Shown here: positions 44,129 to 51,681 of the stretch, piece by piece
How the letters are laid out: every line of letters begins with the position of its first letter
Position numbering within the stretch: the first letter of the stretch is position 1
Assembly: GCA_013822735.1 (NCBI GenBank)
Contig: PNKZ01000002.1
Span: 372,001-436,000 of the forward strand
Source of the DNA: Pirellula sp.
Lineage (GTDB): Bacteria > Planctomycetota > Planctomycetia > Pirellulales > PNKZ01
DNA: 64,000 nucleotides
Direction of reading: 5' to 3'
Notes under the pieces: generated by a model
The model's input: the letters and a program-made list of their open reading frames with translations, nothing else
What the model was told of the DNA's origin: nothing
Databases searched by the model: none
Made by a program: the position numbers and the translations under genes

Positions 44129-45409
44129 CTAAAGCATGTTGCACCGGCGCGCTTTCCAATACGCGGCGAGGTGGTAGAGGATGCCGCAGCTCGAGTTGTG
44201 TAAATAGTCGGATTGCAGAATCACCTCTCGCAGCCGCTGCTTTTGTTCCGCTGTCATCGAAGGCGTATCCACCATCAGCGGAACGAGCGCGGACTCTCCA
44301 GCTTCGCGAGTGAGATGCCAAATCTCGCGATACGGCCCCCATTGCGGATTCAAATAGCCCTTCTGGTCTTTCCAATCTTTCACCTGACGCCAGTCCGGTC
44401 CCAGCATGCGCATTTCCTCCGGGCTCTTTTTAGCGATCCCTTTCAAGGTGGATGTCAATCGCCGTTCGGCGAGAGAGCTCACGTGATTCATCGTCGCGGA
44501 AATTGTATTTTTCAGGTCCTTGTCAGGCTCGAGCGCGTAAAGCAGTTCTAAGGAGCATTGCATCTGCAACAGGGCATACGCCGGCTTGGTCTCGACCGGC
44601 GACGCCGATTGCGCCACGGCTTCGGCGACATACCTGCGCCATTGCTGCCGGTAGCGATCATCACCGGTCATGTCCCACGCGGCGGCATAGATCATCGGCA
44701 GGCGTGCGGCCTCGTGAGCTTGCACGTTCCACATGCGACAGATGCCCAACGGACATCGCTGCCCGTCGGCCCGACAAAAGTCATAGTCGTTTTCGGGAGT
44801 GACCAACGCGATCATGCGGTCGGCCACGGCGGCGAGAATGGTGCGAATCTCCGTCTTCGTCGTCGGGGTCGCGAGGGGGCTGTGATAGTATTTCCAAAGT
44901 CCGTGAACGAAATGAGTGTATTGATCGCGGGACGAGCTGATGTAGATACTTTTTCGGTCTTCCGGGCAGACGTTTCTAGCGATGAATCCCGACACTCCAT
45001 GCACCGTAGCGCAGCGACGCATGCCGCCGAAGACCTGGGCGGCGCCGTCGCGCAAACTCTCCTCACCCGTTACGGCAAAGCGATCACACATCAGGCTCAG
45101 CATGGCGCCGCCGAGGATCATGCCGTCCTCCATGCCAGTGCTGTAGCCGCAAGGATTGGGATACTGTCGGCCGACTTCTTCGGCCGTGGGCAGGTGCGTC
45201 AACTCCTTCCCCTTTTCGTAACTACTTAAGTAGTCCATGAACGTCTGGACGTCCTTTTGGAAAAAGCGATCCCAAGCGACTTGCCAGGCTTGGTCCATCT
45301 TTTCGTCGAGGGCAGCAGCGGGCGCCTCCGTACTGACGACGCTGGAGACTGTCGTCAAGAATGCGAACAGCATTGCAAAAACGGCTTTCATAAATCTGAC
45401 AGTCATCAT
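44129..45409 (-). CDS. Secreted helical-barrel hypothetical protein
   Basis: A 426-residue protein with a signal peptide (KAVFAMLFAFLTTVSSVVST); start at 45409 or at 45391. The sequence is mostly alpha-helical, with Trp/Tyr-rich blocks such as FVHGLWKYYHSPLATPTTKT and a Cys set (CPEDRKS, CRADGQRCPLGICRMW). The pattern of paired helices is like an (alpha/alpha)6 barrel of the sort found in glycan lyases or hydrolases, but no catalytic motif can be fixed. It lies alone in the accessory stretch. Function unknown. Confidence 0.7.
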   Translation of the reverse strand: MMTVRFMKAVFAMLFAFLTTVSSVVSTEAPAAALDEKMDQAWQVAWDRFFQKDVQTFMDYLSSYEKGKELTHLPTAEEVGRQYPNPCGYSTGMEDGMILGGAMLSLMCDRFAVTGEESLRDGAAQVFGGMRRCATVHGVSGFIARNVCPEDRKSIYISSSRDQYTHFVHGLWKYYHSPLATPTTKTEIRTILAAVADRMIALVTPENDYDFCRADGQRCPLGICRMWNVQAHEAARLPMIYAAAWDMTGDDRYRQQWRRYVAEAVAQSASPVETKPAYALLQMQCSLELLYALEPDKDLKNTISATMNHVSSLAERRLTSTLKGIAKKSPEEMRMLGPDWRQVKDWKDQKGYLNPQWGPYREIWHLTREAGESALVPLMVDTPSMTAEQKQRLREVILQSDYLHNSSCGILYHLAAYWKARRCNML

Positions 45410-45464
45410 TTAAGGGAGTTGCTCAGGGGGCTGCAATTCGCGCGTGACAGGTTAGGCATCCGCA

Positions 45465-45597
45465 GGGTGGCCCGGACACTTCGTTGTCCGGGTCGCGAAG
45501 CGAGAAGATGCTTGCCGCAGCGGTCCCATCTTATGTGAGCATCCGAAAAAACCTCCTGCGCCTGCGGCGCACGGACAACGAGTTGTCCGTGCCACCC
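45465..45597. mobile_element. MITE-like element with palindromic inverted ends
   Basis: A 133-bp element. Its ends are GGGTGGC and GCCACCC. Just inside are two inverted copies of the same palindrome: CCCGGACACT/TCGTTGTCCGGG-like at 45471-45492 and CACGGACAAC-GA-GTTGTCCGTG at 45570-45591. No coding sequence lies inside. The left part repeats at 42908-42961. The structure, short, non-coding and with inverted ends, suggests a miniature element mobilised in trans; no target-site duplication was confirmed. Confidence 0.55.
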
Positions 45598-45618
45598 CGC
45601 GATTAGGCGACGTCGGAT

Positions 45619-46089
45619 TCACGGGGAGTTCGTTGCGACGCGAATCCATTGGGATGCCGCAGTACGAAAATTTGCGGGCATTTCCGCCACAATATTAGCG
45701 GGAACAGGACTGTTGCCGTAAATCAAGTTGCCATGATCGGAAAAGTCCTTGGGAGTTTCCGACGGTAGTCGGACAAAGTTTACGTAACCGACTACTTCTT
45801 GCGAGGCGACCCAGAGGCGCTTCGTAGACAATTCCCAGCAAAATACGAACGGCTGACCGGAAGCCGCGAGCGGACTATGGCCGGTTTCGGAGGAGGTTTG
45901 GTCGGGATATTTGCGAGCGACGGTCCAGCGAATGGGAGCATCTCCGCGATCTTCGATAACTAGGCGGAGCCCATCGGCAAGGATGTGCTCTCCCGCGGAT
46001 CTGATCAGAGGCGTTGGCTCGGCCGCAAACGTGGAGATGCTCAGTGTGGAGATGCTCAGTGTGATGAAAGCGGCTATGAAGTGTTTCAT
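45619..46089 (-). CDS. Small secreted hypothetical protein
   Basis: A 156-residue protein with a signal peptide (MKHFIAAFITLSISTLSIST). The signal contains a nine-base-pair-type internal duplication (ISTLSISTLS-like), coded by two near-identical segments around 46036-46063. The mature part has FVFCWELSTKRLWVASQEVV and GYVNFVRLPSETPKDFSDHG, beta-rich in style. No family is recognised. Confidence 0.6.
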   Translation of the reverse strand: MKHFIAAFITLSISTLSISTFAAEPTPLIRSAGEHILADGLRLVIEDRGDAPIRWTVARKYPDQTSSETGHSPLAASGQPFVFCWELSTKRLWVASQEVVGYVNFVRLPSETPKDFSDHGNLIYGNSPVPANIVAEMPANFRTAASQWIRVATNSP

Positions 46090-46180
46090 GTTGATTGCGT
46101 GGAGAAAGCTCGCGTTGTTCGCCTAACGTTGAAGATCACCTGCCGAGGCGGCGGGTGATGATGTTGAACTCGGGACAATT

Positions 46181-46681
46181 CTAATCGCCGCTTCGGTGAG
46201 GTGGAGCGTCTTGTTCGCCTTCGTTTTTCACGGCGCGGTCATACTCCGCTAGCGGCCCTTCCTGCCACTCCTGCGTCTTCCGATACAGAGCCTGCAATGA
46301 TTCAAAGTCGTAATCGCCAAAGAAGTCGCGAACGAATTCACCGATCGTAGTTGCGCGAATCCGACTATGAATGTGAATTCCGATCTGTTCCTCCCGCCGG
46401 ACTACTTCTCGAGGAACGTCCTTAGGGTCCACGTCTAGCCTGATGAGGATCTTAAACGCGTACGCAGCAAGTCGGGGATCTGGATTGGACAACTGATCGA
46501 TTAAGAGTGGCTTTGCATCCGGATAGTGTTCCGCGAACTCGAGGCAAAGTTGATGCTGAATTGGCGTTCTCCAAGTCGCGCCGACCTCACCAGAAAGCAC
46601 TTGGTCAGACTGCCGCCAGATGTTGCATAATTCAGGCCAGTCTTTTGCTGGGTCTCCCGAGAACTGAAAAGAGTCGTTCAT
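46181..46681 (-). CDS. Hypothetical cytosolic protein
   Basis: A 166-residue soluble protein with no signal. MNDSFQFSGDPAKDWPELCN starts it; LLIDQLSNPDPRLAAYAFKI resembles one HEAT-like helix pair, and the tail is acidic. The general style resembles bacterial immunity or HEAT-repeat-type proteins, but no family can be named. A zinc-ribbon remnant lies just upstream on the same strand (46697-46860). Confidence 0.6.
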   Translation of the reverse strand: MNDSFQFSGDPAKDWPELCNIWRQSDQVLSGEVGATWRTPIQHQLCLEFAEHYPDAKPLLIDQLSNPDPRLAAYAFKILIRLDVDPKDVPREVVRREEQIGIHIHSRIRATTIGEFVRDFFGDYDFESLQALYRKTQEWQEGPLAEYDRAVKNEGEQDAPPHRSGD

Positions 46682-46690
46682 TTTTTCTTA

Positions 46691-46860
46691 GGCGAACTAG
46701 TTATTGGACAGAATTCGCCCGTCTATCTCCGGAGCATATTTGCCACGGTAGTTGGAAGTCAAGAATTTGCTTGATGTTGCGATTTGCGGATTGGTGCACG
46801 CATGCGCGCTAAGCAGACCGATTCCGCAATGTGTGCAACGAACTGCTTCGTTCGTCTGGC
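46691..46860 (-). pseudogene. Zinc-ribbon remnant, copy 2
   Basis: In the minus direction an open frame reads EAVRCTHCGIGLLSAHACTN and then FLTSNYRGKYAPEIDGRILS, ending in TAG at 46699-46697. An in-frame stop lies a little upstream and there is no start codon, so the first part of the gene is gone. The match to 42209-42380 covers about 170 bases, including non-coding ends. Confidence 0.5.
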
Positions 46861-46925
46861 AGTCCCGGCCCGCCGGGCCGGGCTATGGAAACTGGGCCCG
46901 TCGGGCCGACGCACATCGCCGCCTA

Positions 46926-46988
46926 CAAAAAAGGTTCCTGACACCTTATCTCTGACATGACACCTTATCTCTGACACCTTATCTCTTT
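46926..46988. repeat. AAGGTTCCTGACACC repeat with three short tandem units
   Basis: AAAAAAGGTTCCTGACACCT is followed by TGACACCTTATCTC three times (46939, 46958, 46972). It belongs with the inverted repeat at 44028-44102 but has degenerated. Flanking GC-rich palindromic sequence (about 46865-46910) precedes it. Confidence 0.75.
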
Positions 46989-47159
46989 CAACCCCAGAGA
47001 TCCAACACCGTAGATTCGATAGTAGTGATTCAAGGGATTATGACGGCGTAGCAAAAAGCAAATCTCATAGCCGGCATTTCGTGCAATACTAGTTCGGCAT
47101 CTTGAAAATGGTTTGGCGGCCCGATAGATGCTCCCATCGAATATTTCATGTGTAATTCA
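46989..47159. other. Upstream region of the chemoreceptor-like gene
   Basis: About 170 bases, AT-richer than average. No gene is seen. It ends in the ribosome-binding site at 47160. Confidence 0.4.
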
Positions 47160-47166
47160 GGGAGAG
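47160..47166 (+). promoter_or_regulatory. Shine-Dalgarno that decides a GTG start
   Basis: GGGAGAG lies six bases before GTG 47173. An ATG at 47128 in the same frame has no such signal, so the GTG is preferred as the start. Confidence 0.65.
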
Positions 47167-47172
47167 CTGGCC

Positions 47173-48222
47173 GTGGGATCAACTTCTATTGAACCGATCG
47201 TCAACAGCATTCTGTGCCGAGTCCAGGCTTTTGCCACGAGCAACGAGCGGATCGCTTCGCAAACGCGCCTCCTGGCACTAAATGCCACCATTGAAGCGGC
47301 TCGGGCCGGCGACTCGGGACGCGGCTTCAGCGTCGTGGCGCATGAAGTCAAGCAGTTGGCTCAGTCCTCAAGCGAAATCTCCAATCAGCTTCGCACGACA
47401 ATCCTCGAAGAAATTCGATCGCAAACCACGCAACTTCAGCAGCAGTTCGACGGTAATGATCGACAACGGTTGTCGGAAATGGCTCAGTCGCTCGTACAAC
47501 TTATCGTTCGCAATCTTTACGAGCGAACCGCGGACGTCCGTTGGTGGGCAACAGATTCGGCGGCAGTCCGCTGTCTCGAAACCGGCAAGGAAGATGATTT
47601 TCAGACCGCACAGCAGCGACTCGCCCTGATCAATCGCTTTTATTCCGTGTATCTGAATTTGGTTTTGGTTGATCTCAAGGGCCGAGTCGTGGCCTGCTCT
47701 CGGCCGGATGCCTATCCCAGGCTTAAGGGAAGCGATCTCTCGGCCTGCAACTGGGTTAGAAAGGCACTGAGCACCGCAAGCGGTGACGAGTACGTCGCCG
47801 ACGAAGTTCGTCACGACGCCGAACATCAGCGTTTGGTTGCGGTCTACGCTACCGCGGTTCGCGAAAGCGGTCGCGTTGACGGCAAGCCGATCGGCGCGCT
47901 CGGCGTCTACTTCCACTGGGAGGAGCAAGCCCGTGTCATCGTTTGTGACGAACCAAATCTCACCGCCGCCGAGTGGCCCGTCTGTCGCGTGATGTTGCTC
48001 GACCAACAACATCGAATCATCGCGGCATCCGACGGCGCGAACCTTCTTGAGAAGTTCCCGCTGAAGTGCAACGGCGATTTCAAAGGAACCTACGAGGCAA
48101 ATGGCGAGTTGATCGCGTTCGCCCGGACAATTGGATATCAGGAGTACGACGGCCTGGGCTGGTACGCGGTGATCGTTCGCCGAAACGGAAGTCAACTGCC
48201 GTCGGCGGAAAGAACAACTTAG
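47173..48222 (+). CDS. Soluble chemoreceptor-like protein with reversed domain order
   Basis: A 349-residue protein starting at GTG. The first 70 residues are the tip of a methyl-accepting chemotaxis hairpin ([20 protein letters not shown], then [16 protein letters not shown]), the part that binds CheA/CheW. After a helical link comes a Cache-like sensor part ([60 protein letters not shown]). No membrane span is present. In normal receptors the sensor precedes the signalling hairpin and the hairpin is much longer; here the order is reversed and the hairpin is short, so it is a cytosolic sensor or a remnant. Confidence 0.78.
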   Translation: MGSTSIEPIVNSILCRVQAFATSNERIASQTRLLALNATIEAARAGDSGRGFSVVAHEVKQLAQSSSEISNQLRTTILEEIRSQTTQLQQQFDGNDRQRLSEMAQSLVQLIVRNLYERTADVRWWATDSAAVRCLETGKEDDFQTAQQRLALINRFYSVYLNLVLVDLKGRVVACSRPDAYPRLKGSDLSACNWVRKALSTASGDEYVADEVRHDAEHQRLVAVYATAVRESGRVDGKPIGALGVYFHWEEQARVIVCDEPNLTAAEWPVCRVMLLDQQHRIIAASDGANLLEKFPLKCNGDFKGTYEANGELIAFARTIGYQEYDGLGWYAVIVRRNGSQLPSAERTT

Positions 48223-48765
48223 AATTGATTGTCGCGGGAGGAAACGCCGCTTCGTCCGACGAGCGCGCTTTTTGAGCGCACAAGGCAGACCAAGAGCCAG
48301 GCATGAAACTCCTCGATCAAGTGCGCCACGCCATCCGTGTGAGGCATTTTTCTTAGCGAACCGAGCAAACCTACGCCCACGGGATCGAACGCTTCATCCG
48401 CTTTCACGGCAGCCGAGAACAGAACTTGCCACGACGTCCCCGACAGGAATCTGTTTGGTTCCCTCGCCCCGACGAACACCGCGACGATTGACGCCGAGAT
48501 GCATTCGGGGAGAGGGGCAGGAAATGCTGACTGCTGACTGCGGAATGCTGAACAAGCCGACGCCGATTCAAAGTTTGTTCAGCATTCAGCATTCGCCTTT
48601 CTTCATTCGCCCTCGCCCCTCACCCTAGCCCTCTCCCCGCATCGCGTCGTGACGTGACGGATGCGAAGTCGAGCGCGGGGCGAGGGGACCAAACCGGTTT
48701 TATATTGATTGCGGAGGAGATCGCGGTATCGAGCCGGCCCGCTTCGAACCGGAGGCGCATGAAAA
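48223..48765. other. Repeat-bearing intergenic region
   Basis: About 540 bases without a gene. It holds a GAATGCTGAAC/GTTCAGCATTC hairpin (48544-48595) of the family at 4764-4860, and a stretch of CCTCACCCTAGCCCTCTCCC-type sequence (about 48612-48640) with a partly complementary GGGGCGAGGGG near 48677. Both are repeat-like, not coding. Confidence 0.6.
48544..48595. repeat. Hairpin related to the 22-bp repeat
   Basis: GAATGCTGAAC (48544-48554) and GTTCAGCATTCAGCATTC (48578-48595) are inverted relative to each other. It matches the core of the unit at 4807-4850, so the family is dispersed in this genome. Confidence 0.75.
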
Positions 48766-48792
48766 CGGCCCGACCGTGGGGCGGTCGGGCCG
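48766..48792 (-). terminator. Intrinsic terminator of the Hsp20 gene
   Basis: An 11-bp perfect stem (CGGCCCGACCG with CGGTCGGGCCG) and a short loop; read on the minus strand it is followed by TTTTC. It lies about 90 bases after the Hsp20 stop. Confidence 0.75.
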
Positions 48793-48879
48793 CTTTAGGT
48801 TATCTATGAGAGAAGTCGAACGGCTGGGGCAGCACGTTGTTCTGCCCCAGGCACCCGTAAAACTTTCCTGCGACCCAAG

Positions 48880-49314
48880 CTACGCCGTGCGGACGGTGAC
48901 GCGGCGCGGTTGCAGGGCTTCAACCTTCGGGAGGTGGAGCGTGAGGACGCCCGCGTGGTAGTTTGCCGAGATGCGCGAGGCGTCGATCGACTTGCCGAGT
49001 TGGAACACGCGGCGGTAGCTGCCGACGGCGTATTCCTCGAGCAGGTAGCGGCCGGCTTCCGCCTTGCGCGGCGCGACCGGCGCGTGGAGGCGAAGTTCGC
49101 CGTCGACGTAATCGACGTCGATGGCGCCGGCGGCGGCGCCGGGGAGATCGGCCGTGAGGACGAACTCTTGCGGAAGTTCGACCACATCGACTTGCGGCAC
49201 GAAATGACGAGGGGCTTGGGTGGGCTGCGCCGCGGGAGTCGGTTGCGCCGGGCGGCAAGCTTGTTGCGAAGTGTGTGGAGTGGTCTGTTGAGTGGTTTGT
49301 TGTTCGCAGAGCAT
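48880..49314 (-). CDS. Hsp20 / alpha-crystallin small heat-shock protein, copy 1
   Basis: A 144-residue small chaperone; start at 49314 (MLCEQQTTQQTTPHTSQQAC), with GAGGAA about ten bases before it. A Gln/Thr/Pro/Ala-rich arm (residues 1-40) precedes the alpha-crystallin domain, seen in VDVVELPQEFVLTADLPGAA and, at the end, ISANYHAGVLTLHLPKVEAL; the GVLTLHLP-type motif is the family mark. It holds unfolding proteins in oligomers. A second copy lies 229 bp upstream on the same strand; the two probably share control, with the terminator at 48766. Confidence 0.9.
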   Translation of the reverse strand: MLCEQQTTQQTTPHTSQQACRPAQPTPAAQPTQAPRHFVPQVDVVELPQEFVLTADLPGAAAGAIDVDYVDGELRLHAPVAPRKAEAGRYLLEEYAVGSYRRVFQLGKSIDASRISANYHAGVLTLHLPKVEALQPRRVTVRTA

Positions 49315-49543
49315 AGGAGAATTCCTCGAAACGGAGTGTTGATGAGTTAGGTCGCGTACGCGAGGACAAATTCGAATTAGGGAGAGCCGGGGCCGAGCGA
49401 GGCCGGCCAGCGACAGTATTGCGTTCAACGGAGTTTCCGGTTTCGCTGCGCATCCTGCATCAAGCAGGCCGCGCTCCGCCACGGCTGTTCCCTAGGCGCC
49501 GCACGCGACATGATGCGCGTGCGGCGCTTCTCAACTACGAGTA

Positions 49544-50035
49544 CTACGATTGCTGCTCGGCTTCGTTCACGGCTGGGTTCACACTGACGGACTGGTTCAC
49601 GTTGATCTTGCGCGGCTTGGCGGCCGCAGACTTCGGCAACGTGAGATTCAGTACGCCGTCGACGAGCGAGGCTTCGACCTTATCGGCGTCGACTTCGTAC
49701 GGGAGCACGACCGTGCGCGAGAACTCGCCGACGGCGCGCTCGCGGCGATGGTACGTGCCGGTCTCGGGCGCGGCCGGAGCGCGGCGGCCCTTGAGCGTGA
49801 GCTGATTACCGACGACGGTGAGGTCGAGATCTTCCTGCTTGACGCCGGGGAGCTCGGCTTCGGCGTAGAGGACGTCGGACTCTTCCCAAATGTTCAGGCT
49901 GGGAAAACCGGCGACGCCGAAGCGCTGCCAAGCCGCTTGCGCGGGACCGAAGAACTCATCGACGACGCGATCGAACTCGCGACGAACCTGACCGACCTGC
50001 TGGGGACGAAACCAATCGCGAATGACGTACGACAT
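49544..50035 (-). CDS. Hsp20 / alpha-crystallin small heat-shock protein, copy 2
   Basis: A 163-residue small heat-shock protein. The start at 50035 (MSYVIRDWFRPQQVGQVRRE) has AGGAGG upstream, a very strong ribosome site. The alpha-crystallin domain shows PSLNIWEESDVLYAEAELPG and, at the end, VEASLVDGVLNLTLPKSAAA with the GVLNLTLP motif. The N-terminal arm is typical of the Class A type (DRVVDEFFGPAQAAWQRFG). It is more ordinary than its downstream neighbour, which has a Gln-rich arm instead. The upstream region 50036-50373 may hold its promoter. Confidence 0.92.
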   Translation of the reverse strand: MSYVIRDWFRPQQVGQVRREFDRVVDEFFGPAQAAWQRFGVAGFPSLNIWEESDVLYAEAELPGVKQEDLDLTVVGNQLTLKGRRAPAAPETGTYHRRERAVGEFSRTVVLPYEVDADKVEASLVDGVLNLTLPKSAAAKPRKINVNQSVSVNPAVNEAEQQS

Positions 50036-50373
50036 GAGAACGAGCCTCCTGAAAAGACACCCGAACTGAAACAACCCGCCGGCGAATGGAACTCGACGCG
50101 GCGAGACGAATTTCGAACCGTTGACAGGCGGCAGATCGGGCAGATGCCGATTTGCCGCGAACGGAAGGGGTGTAATGCAGGATGCGTGCCGAATGCGGTC
50201 AGTCGATCGTAAGTTGTTTTATTTTAGTTACTTACGGATTTTTTGAACGATGTGGCTCAAGCCCCGGCATTGCCGAAATGGCAGGGAGTGCGAGTGCTCC
50301 AATTAAAGAGAGCACTCGGAGAGAACGCGGATGCCGATTTGGCAGTTACCGCGAAGTCGCGAGCTGACGCATA
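50036..50373. other. Upstream region of the Hsp20 pair
   Basis: About 340 bases without a gene. It has a T/A-rich patch (50210-50250) that could hold a promoter on the minus strand, and a perfect inverted repeat at 50291-50318. Confidence 0.5.
50291..50318. promoter_or_regulatory. Perfect 9-bp inverted repeat
   Basis: CGAGTGCTC (50291-50299) and GAGCACTCG (50310-50318) are separated by 10 bases. The half-sites use the same letters as CIRCE (GAGTGC/GCACTC), but in the opposite order, so it is not a normal CIRCE. It may be a regulator site for the Hsp20 genes or the terminator of the aldolase gene (stop at 50374). Confidence 0.4.
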
Positions 50374-51675
50374 TCAGGATGACTTGCGTAGAAAGGCGGC
50401 CGTGAGCTCTTCGATGACTGCGGCGGACATGGGGACGACGTCGCCGAGCGGCCGACTATTGATGATGGCTTCGGCCGTCGTCTCGAGGACTTCGAGCCGG
50501 TCGAACGCATCGAGAACGCTCGTGCCGCAAACGAGTACGCCGTCGTTCTCCAGGATTGCCACAGGGTTCTCGGGCGAGAGTCGCTCGGCGATTTCGAGGC
50601 CGTCGCCGAACTGTTCGCCGTAGGGAATGCGGAGGACGTCTTTGAGGAAGATGTAGCTTTCGGGGATGGTTCGGCTATCGAGTGGAGCCGAGGTCGCGCT
50701 GAAGGCGGTGGCGTTCACGGGGCAGGCACTCACGACGGCCCGAAACTCGGGATGCCTGCGATAGATCGCACGGTGGAGCCGCGTGGCACGGCTGGGGGAC
50801 TTGCCCGTTTCGCGACGACCGGCGTTCACGAGCACGAAGTCGTCGAGCGTGACCGTGCGGCGATCGAAGCGGGCCGGGGTTACGAGCAGTTGGTCGCCGT
50901 CGACACGCGCCGAGAAGCTTCCTTCGGTGCTGATAAAGAGTCGTTGCTGGTAGCCGCGACGGATGAAGTCGACGAGCTGTCGGCGCAGCTCCTGCTCGGG
51001 TACGGTCGCCGGCTCGGCGGCAAATTCGGGGAGCGCGGGGATACGCGTCAGCGGGAGCTTGGTTTGTTCGACGTCGAGGTAGCGGATTTCACCGAGCATC
51101 GACGCTTTGACGATTGTCTTGGCGCTGAACTCCAGCGTTTCGAAGCGGGCAAAGGCCTCGGCGAGGTTTGCGCCGCCGACGACCACGCCGTGGTTTTCCA
51201 AGACGACGCAATCGTGCCCGGCGCGGAATGTGGAGGCGATGTTGTCGCCGAGTTGCTTGCTACCGGGCAAGGCGTACGGAGCGAAGCCGACTTCCCCGCA
51301 AACGTTGCGGGCCTGCGGGAAAAGTCGGGTATCGGGGATGCGCCGGCAGACGCTGAAAGCGACGAGCGCCACGGGGTGTGCGTGGACGATGGCCTGTAAC
51401 TCAGGCCGGGCATCGTAGATGGCGCGGTGGAAGGGAAACTCGCTCGACGGCCGATGCGGCCCTTCGACGGAGCCGTCGGCGCGAACGCAGATCATATCTT
51501 CGCGTCGCAGGCTTCCCTTATCCACGCGAGCCGGCGTGATCCAAATATTTCCTTCCGCATCGCGAAGGGAAACGTTGCCGCCGGAGGTCGTGGTCATACG
51601 AAATCGGTAGATCCGCTCGATGACATCGAGGATTTGATCGCGAGGGTGGACGAGCTGACGTTTGGAGTCAGGCAT
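50374..51675 (-). CDS. Tandem class II aldolase-type protein with degenerate second domain
   Basis: A 433-residue protein of two class II aldolase/adducin domains. The first (residues about 10-210) has [10 protein letters not shown], the catalytic Glu in [10 protein letters not shown], the metal motif HAHP (His98 and His100) and ENHG (His162). In the second (about 225-425) HAHP becomes SACP, ENHG becomes ENDG, and the SSEF Glu is lost, so it cannot bind the metal and is likely regulatory or structural. Such enzymes split or form C-C bonds of phosphorylated sugars or act as epimerases. Upstream of it on the same strand is a large Asn/Pro-rich protein. Confidence 0.85.
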   Translation of the reverse strand: MPDSKRQLVHPRDQILDVIERIYRFRMTTTSGGNVSLRDAEGNIWITPARVDKGSLRREDMICVRADGSVEGPHRPSSEFPFHRAIYDARPELQAIVHAHPVALVAFSVCRRIPDTRLFPQARNVCGEVGFAPYALPGSKQLGDNIASTFRAGHDCVVLENHGVVVGGANLAEAFARFETLEFSAKTIVKASMLGEIRYLDVEQTKLPLTRIPALPEFAAEPATVPEQELRRQLVDFIRRGYQQRLFISTEGSFSARVDGDQLLVTPARFDRRTVTLDDFVLVNAGRRETGKSPSRATRLHRAIYRRHPEFRAVVSACPVNATAFSATSAPLDSRTIPESYIFLKDVLRIPYGEQFGDGLEIAERLSPENPVAILENDGVLVCGTSVLDAFDRLEVLETTAEAIINSRPLGDVVPMSAAVIEELTAAFLRKSS

Positions 51676-51681
51676 GCTGCG

